Source of the DNA: an uncultured Oscillospiraceae bacterium | GTDB taxonomy: Bacteria; Bacillota; Clostridia; Oscillospirales; Oscillospiraceae | Reading direction: 5' to 3' | NCBI GenBank assembly: GCA_905234005.1 | Contig: CAJOFW010000241.1 | Location: 1,651-7,640, forward strand | Length of the DNA: 5,990 nucleotides | Shown here: piece by piece, positions 5,880-5,990 of the stretch | Layout: every line of letters begins with the position of its first letter | How positions within the stretch are numbered: the first letter of the stretch is position 1 | Translations under genes and position numbers: made by a program | Notes under the pieces: generated by a model | Told to the model about the DNA's origin: nothing | The model's input: only the letters and a program-made list of their open reading frames with translations | The model's database searches: none

Positions 5880-5990
5880 ATGGAACATCGGTATAAACAC
5901 ATTCTGACGCCGCTGCGGGTGGGCAGCCGTGTCCTCAAAAACCGGCTGCTGCAGACAAAAAGCGTGTCCCGGCAGCTGCAGGGCCCGGAG
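5880..5990 (+). CDS. NADH:flavin oxidoreductase, Old Yellow Enzyme-like (N-terminal 37 codons only)
   Basis: The gene starts with ATG at 5880, one base after the dppC stop, and continues beyond the window. An AGGG (5867-5870) 9 bases upstream, inside the end of dppC, can serve as its ribosome binding site, so translation is probably coupled. The visible residues ILTPLRVGSRVLKNRLLQ (8-25) match the first strand of Old Yellow Enzyme-family TIM barrels, whose pattern is L..P..IG...LKNR. Clostridial multidomain relatives (2,4-dienoyl-CoA reductase, BaiCD/BaiH-like enzymes) reduce activated double bonds using FMN, FAD and an iron-sulfur cluster. Only the start is visible, so whether those C-terminal domains are present is unknown. 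Its place at the end of the importer operon suggests that it acts on the imported compound, which is inference from gene order. Confidence 0.75.
   Translation, partial: MEHRYKHILTPLRVGSRVLKNRLLQTKSVSRQLQGPE

Noticed and set aside
5875..5907. ATG at 5875 overlapping the dppC stop as the next gene start
   Set aside because: That frame ends after 10 codons, whereas the ATG at 5880 opens a recognisable flavin oxidoreductase N terminus.
4832..5938. Long open frame on the - strand opposite dppC (368 codons)
   Set aside because: It has the same low-complexity antisense pattern, spans the intergenic segment and several gene borders, and shows no domain or convincing ribosome binding site.

Overview
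The window is GC-rich bacterial DNA with strong AGGAGG-type Shine-Dalgarno sites, tightly packed same-strand genes and an Ala/Pro/Glu-rich linker at the visible start of the binding protein. These traits fit a high-GC gut Firmicute (Oscillospiraceae-like Clostridia). That placement is inference; no rRNA or other taxonomic marker is present.

All genes lie on the + strand and form one operon for a peptide/opine/nickel-type (PepT/Dpp/Opp family) ABC importer. In order they are: the 3' part of a family-5 solute-binding lipoprotein (1-1710); an intergenic terminator-like hairpin (1724-1760); a DppD-type ATPase (1785-2798); a DppF-type ATPase (body 2855-3826); a DppB-type permease (3830-4786); a 129-base gap; a DppC-type permease (4916-5878); and the first 37 codons of an NADH:flavin oxidoreductase (Old Yellow Enzyme-like) starting at 5880 and running off the window. 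The binding protein captures a ligand outside the cell, DppB and DppC form the channel, and the two different ATPases power it. The downstream flavoenzyme is a candidate for acting on the imported compound, but only gene order supports this.

Three things are not routine. (1) The hairpin after the binding-protein gene probably lets that protein be made in excess over the membrane and ATPase subunits. (2) The well-placed ribosome binding site and N-terminal codons of dppF (from 2812) are in a different frame from the rest of the gene. One extra base near 2851-2854 explains this, so the gene is either frameshifted in nature, affected by a sequence error, or translated from a poorly supported internal ATG. 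(3) The dppB-dppC gap looks like an about 115-base insertion with a strong hairpin at its left end. Removing it, together with one copy of a flanking AGG, rebuilds a near-perfect Shine-Dalgarno site before dppC.

I see no CRISPR array, tRNA, rRNA, transposase gene or phage gene. The parts are a known transporter type; I found no convincing evidence of a wholly new system.
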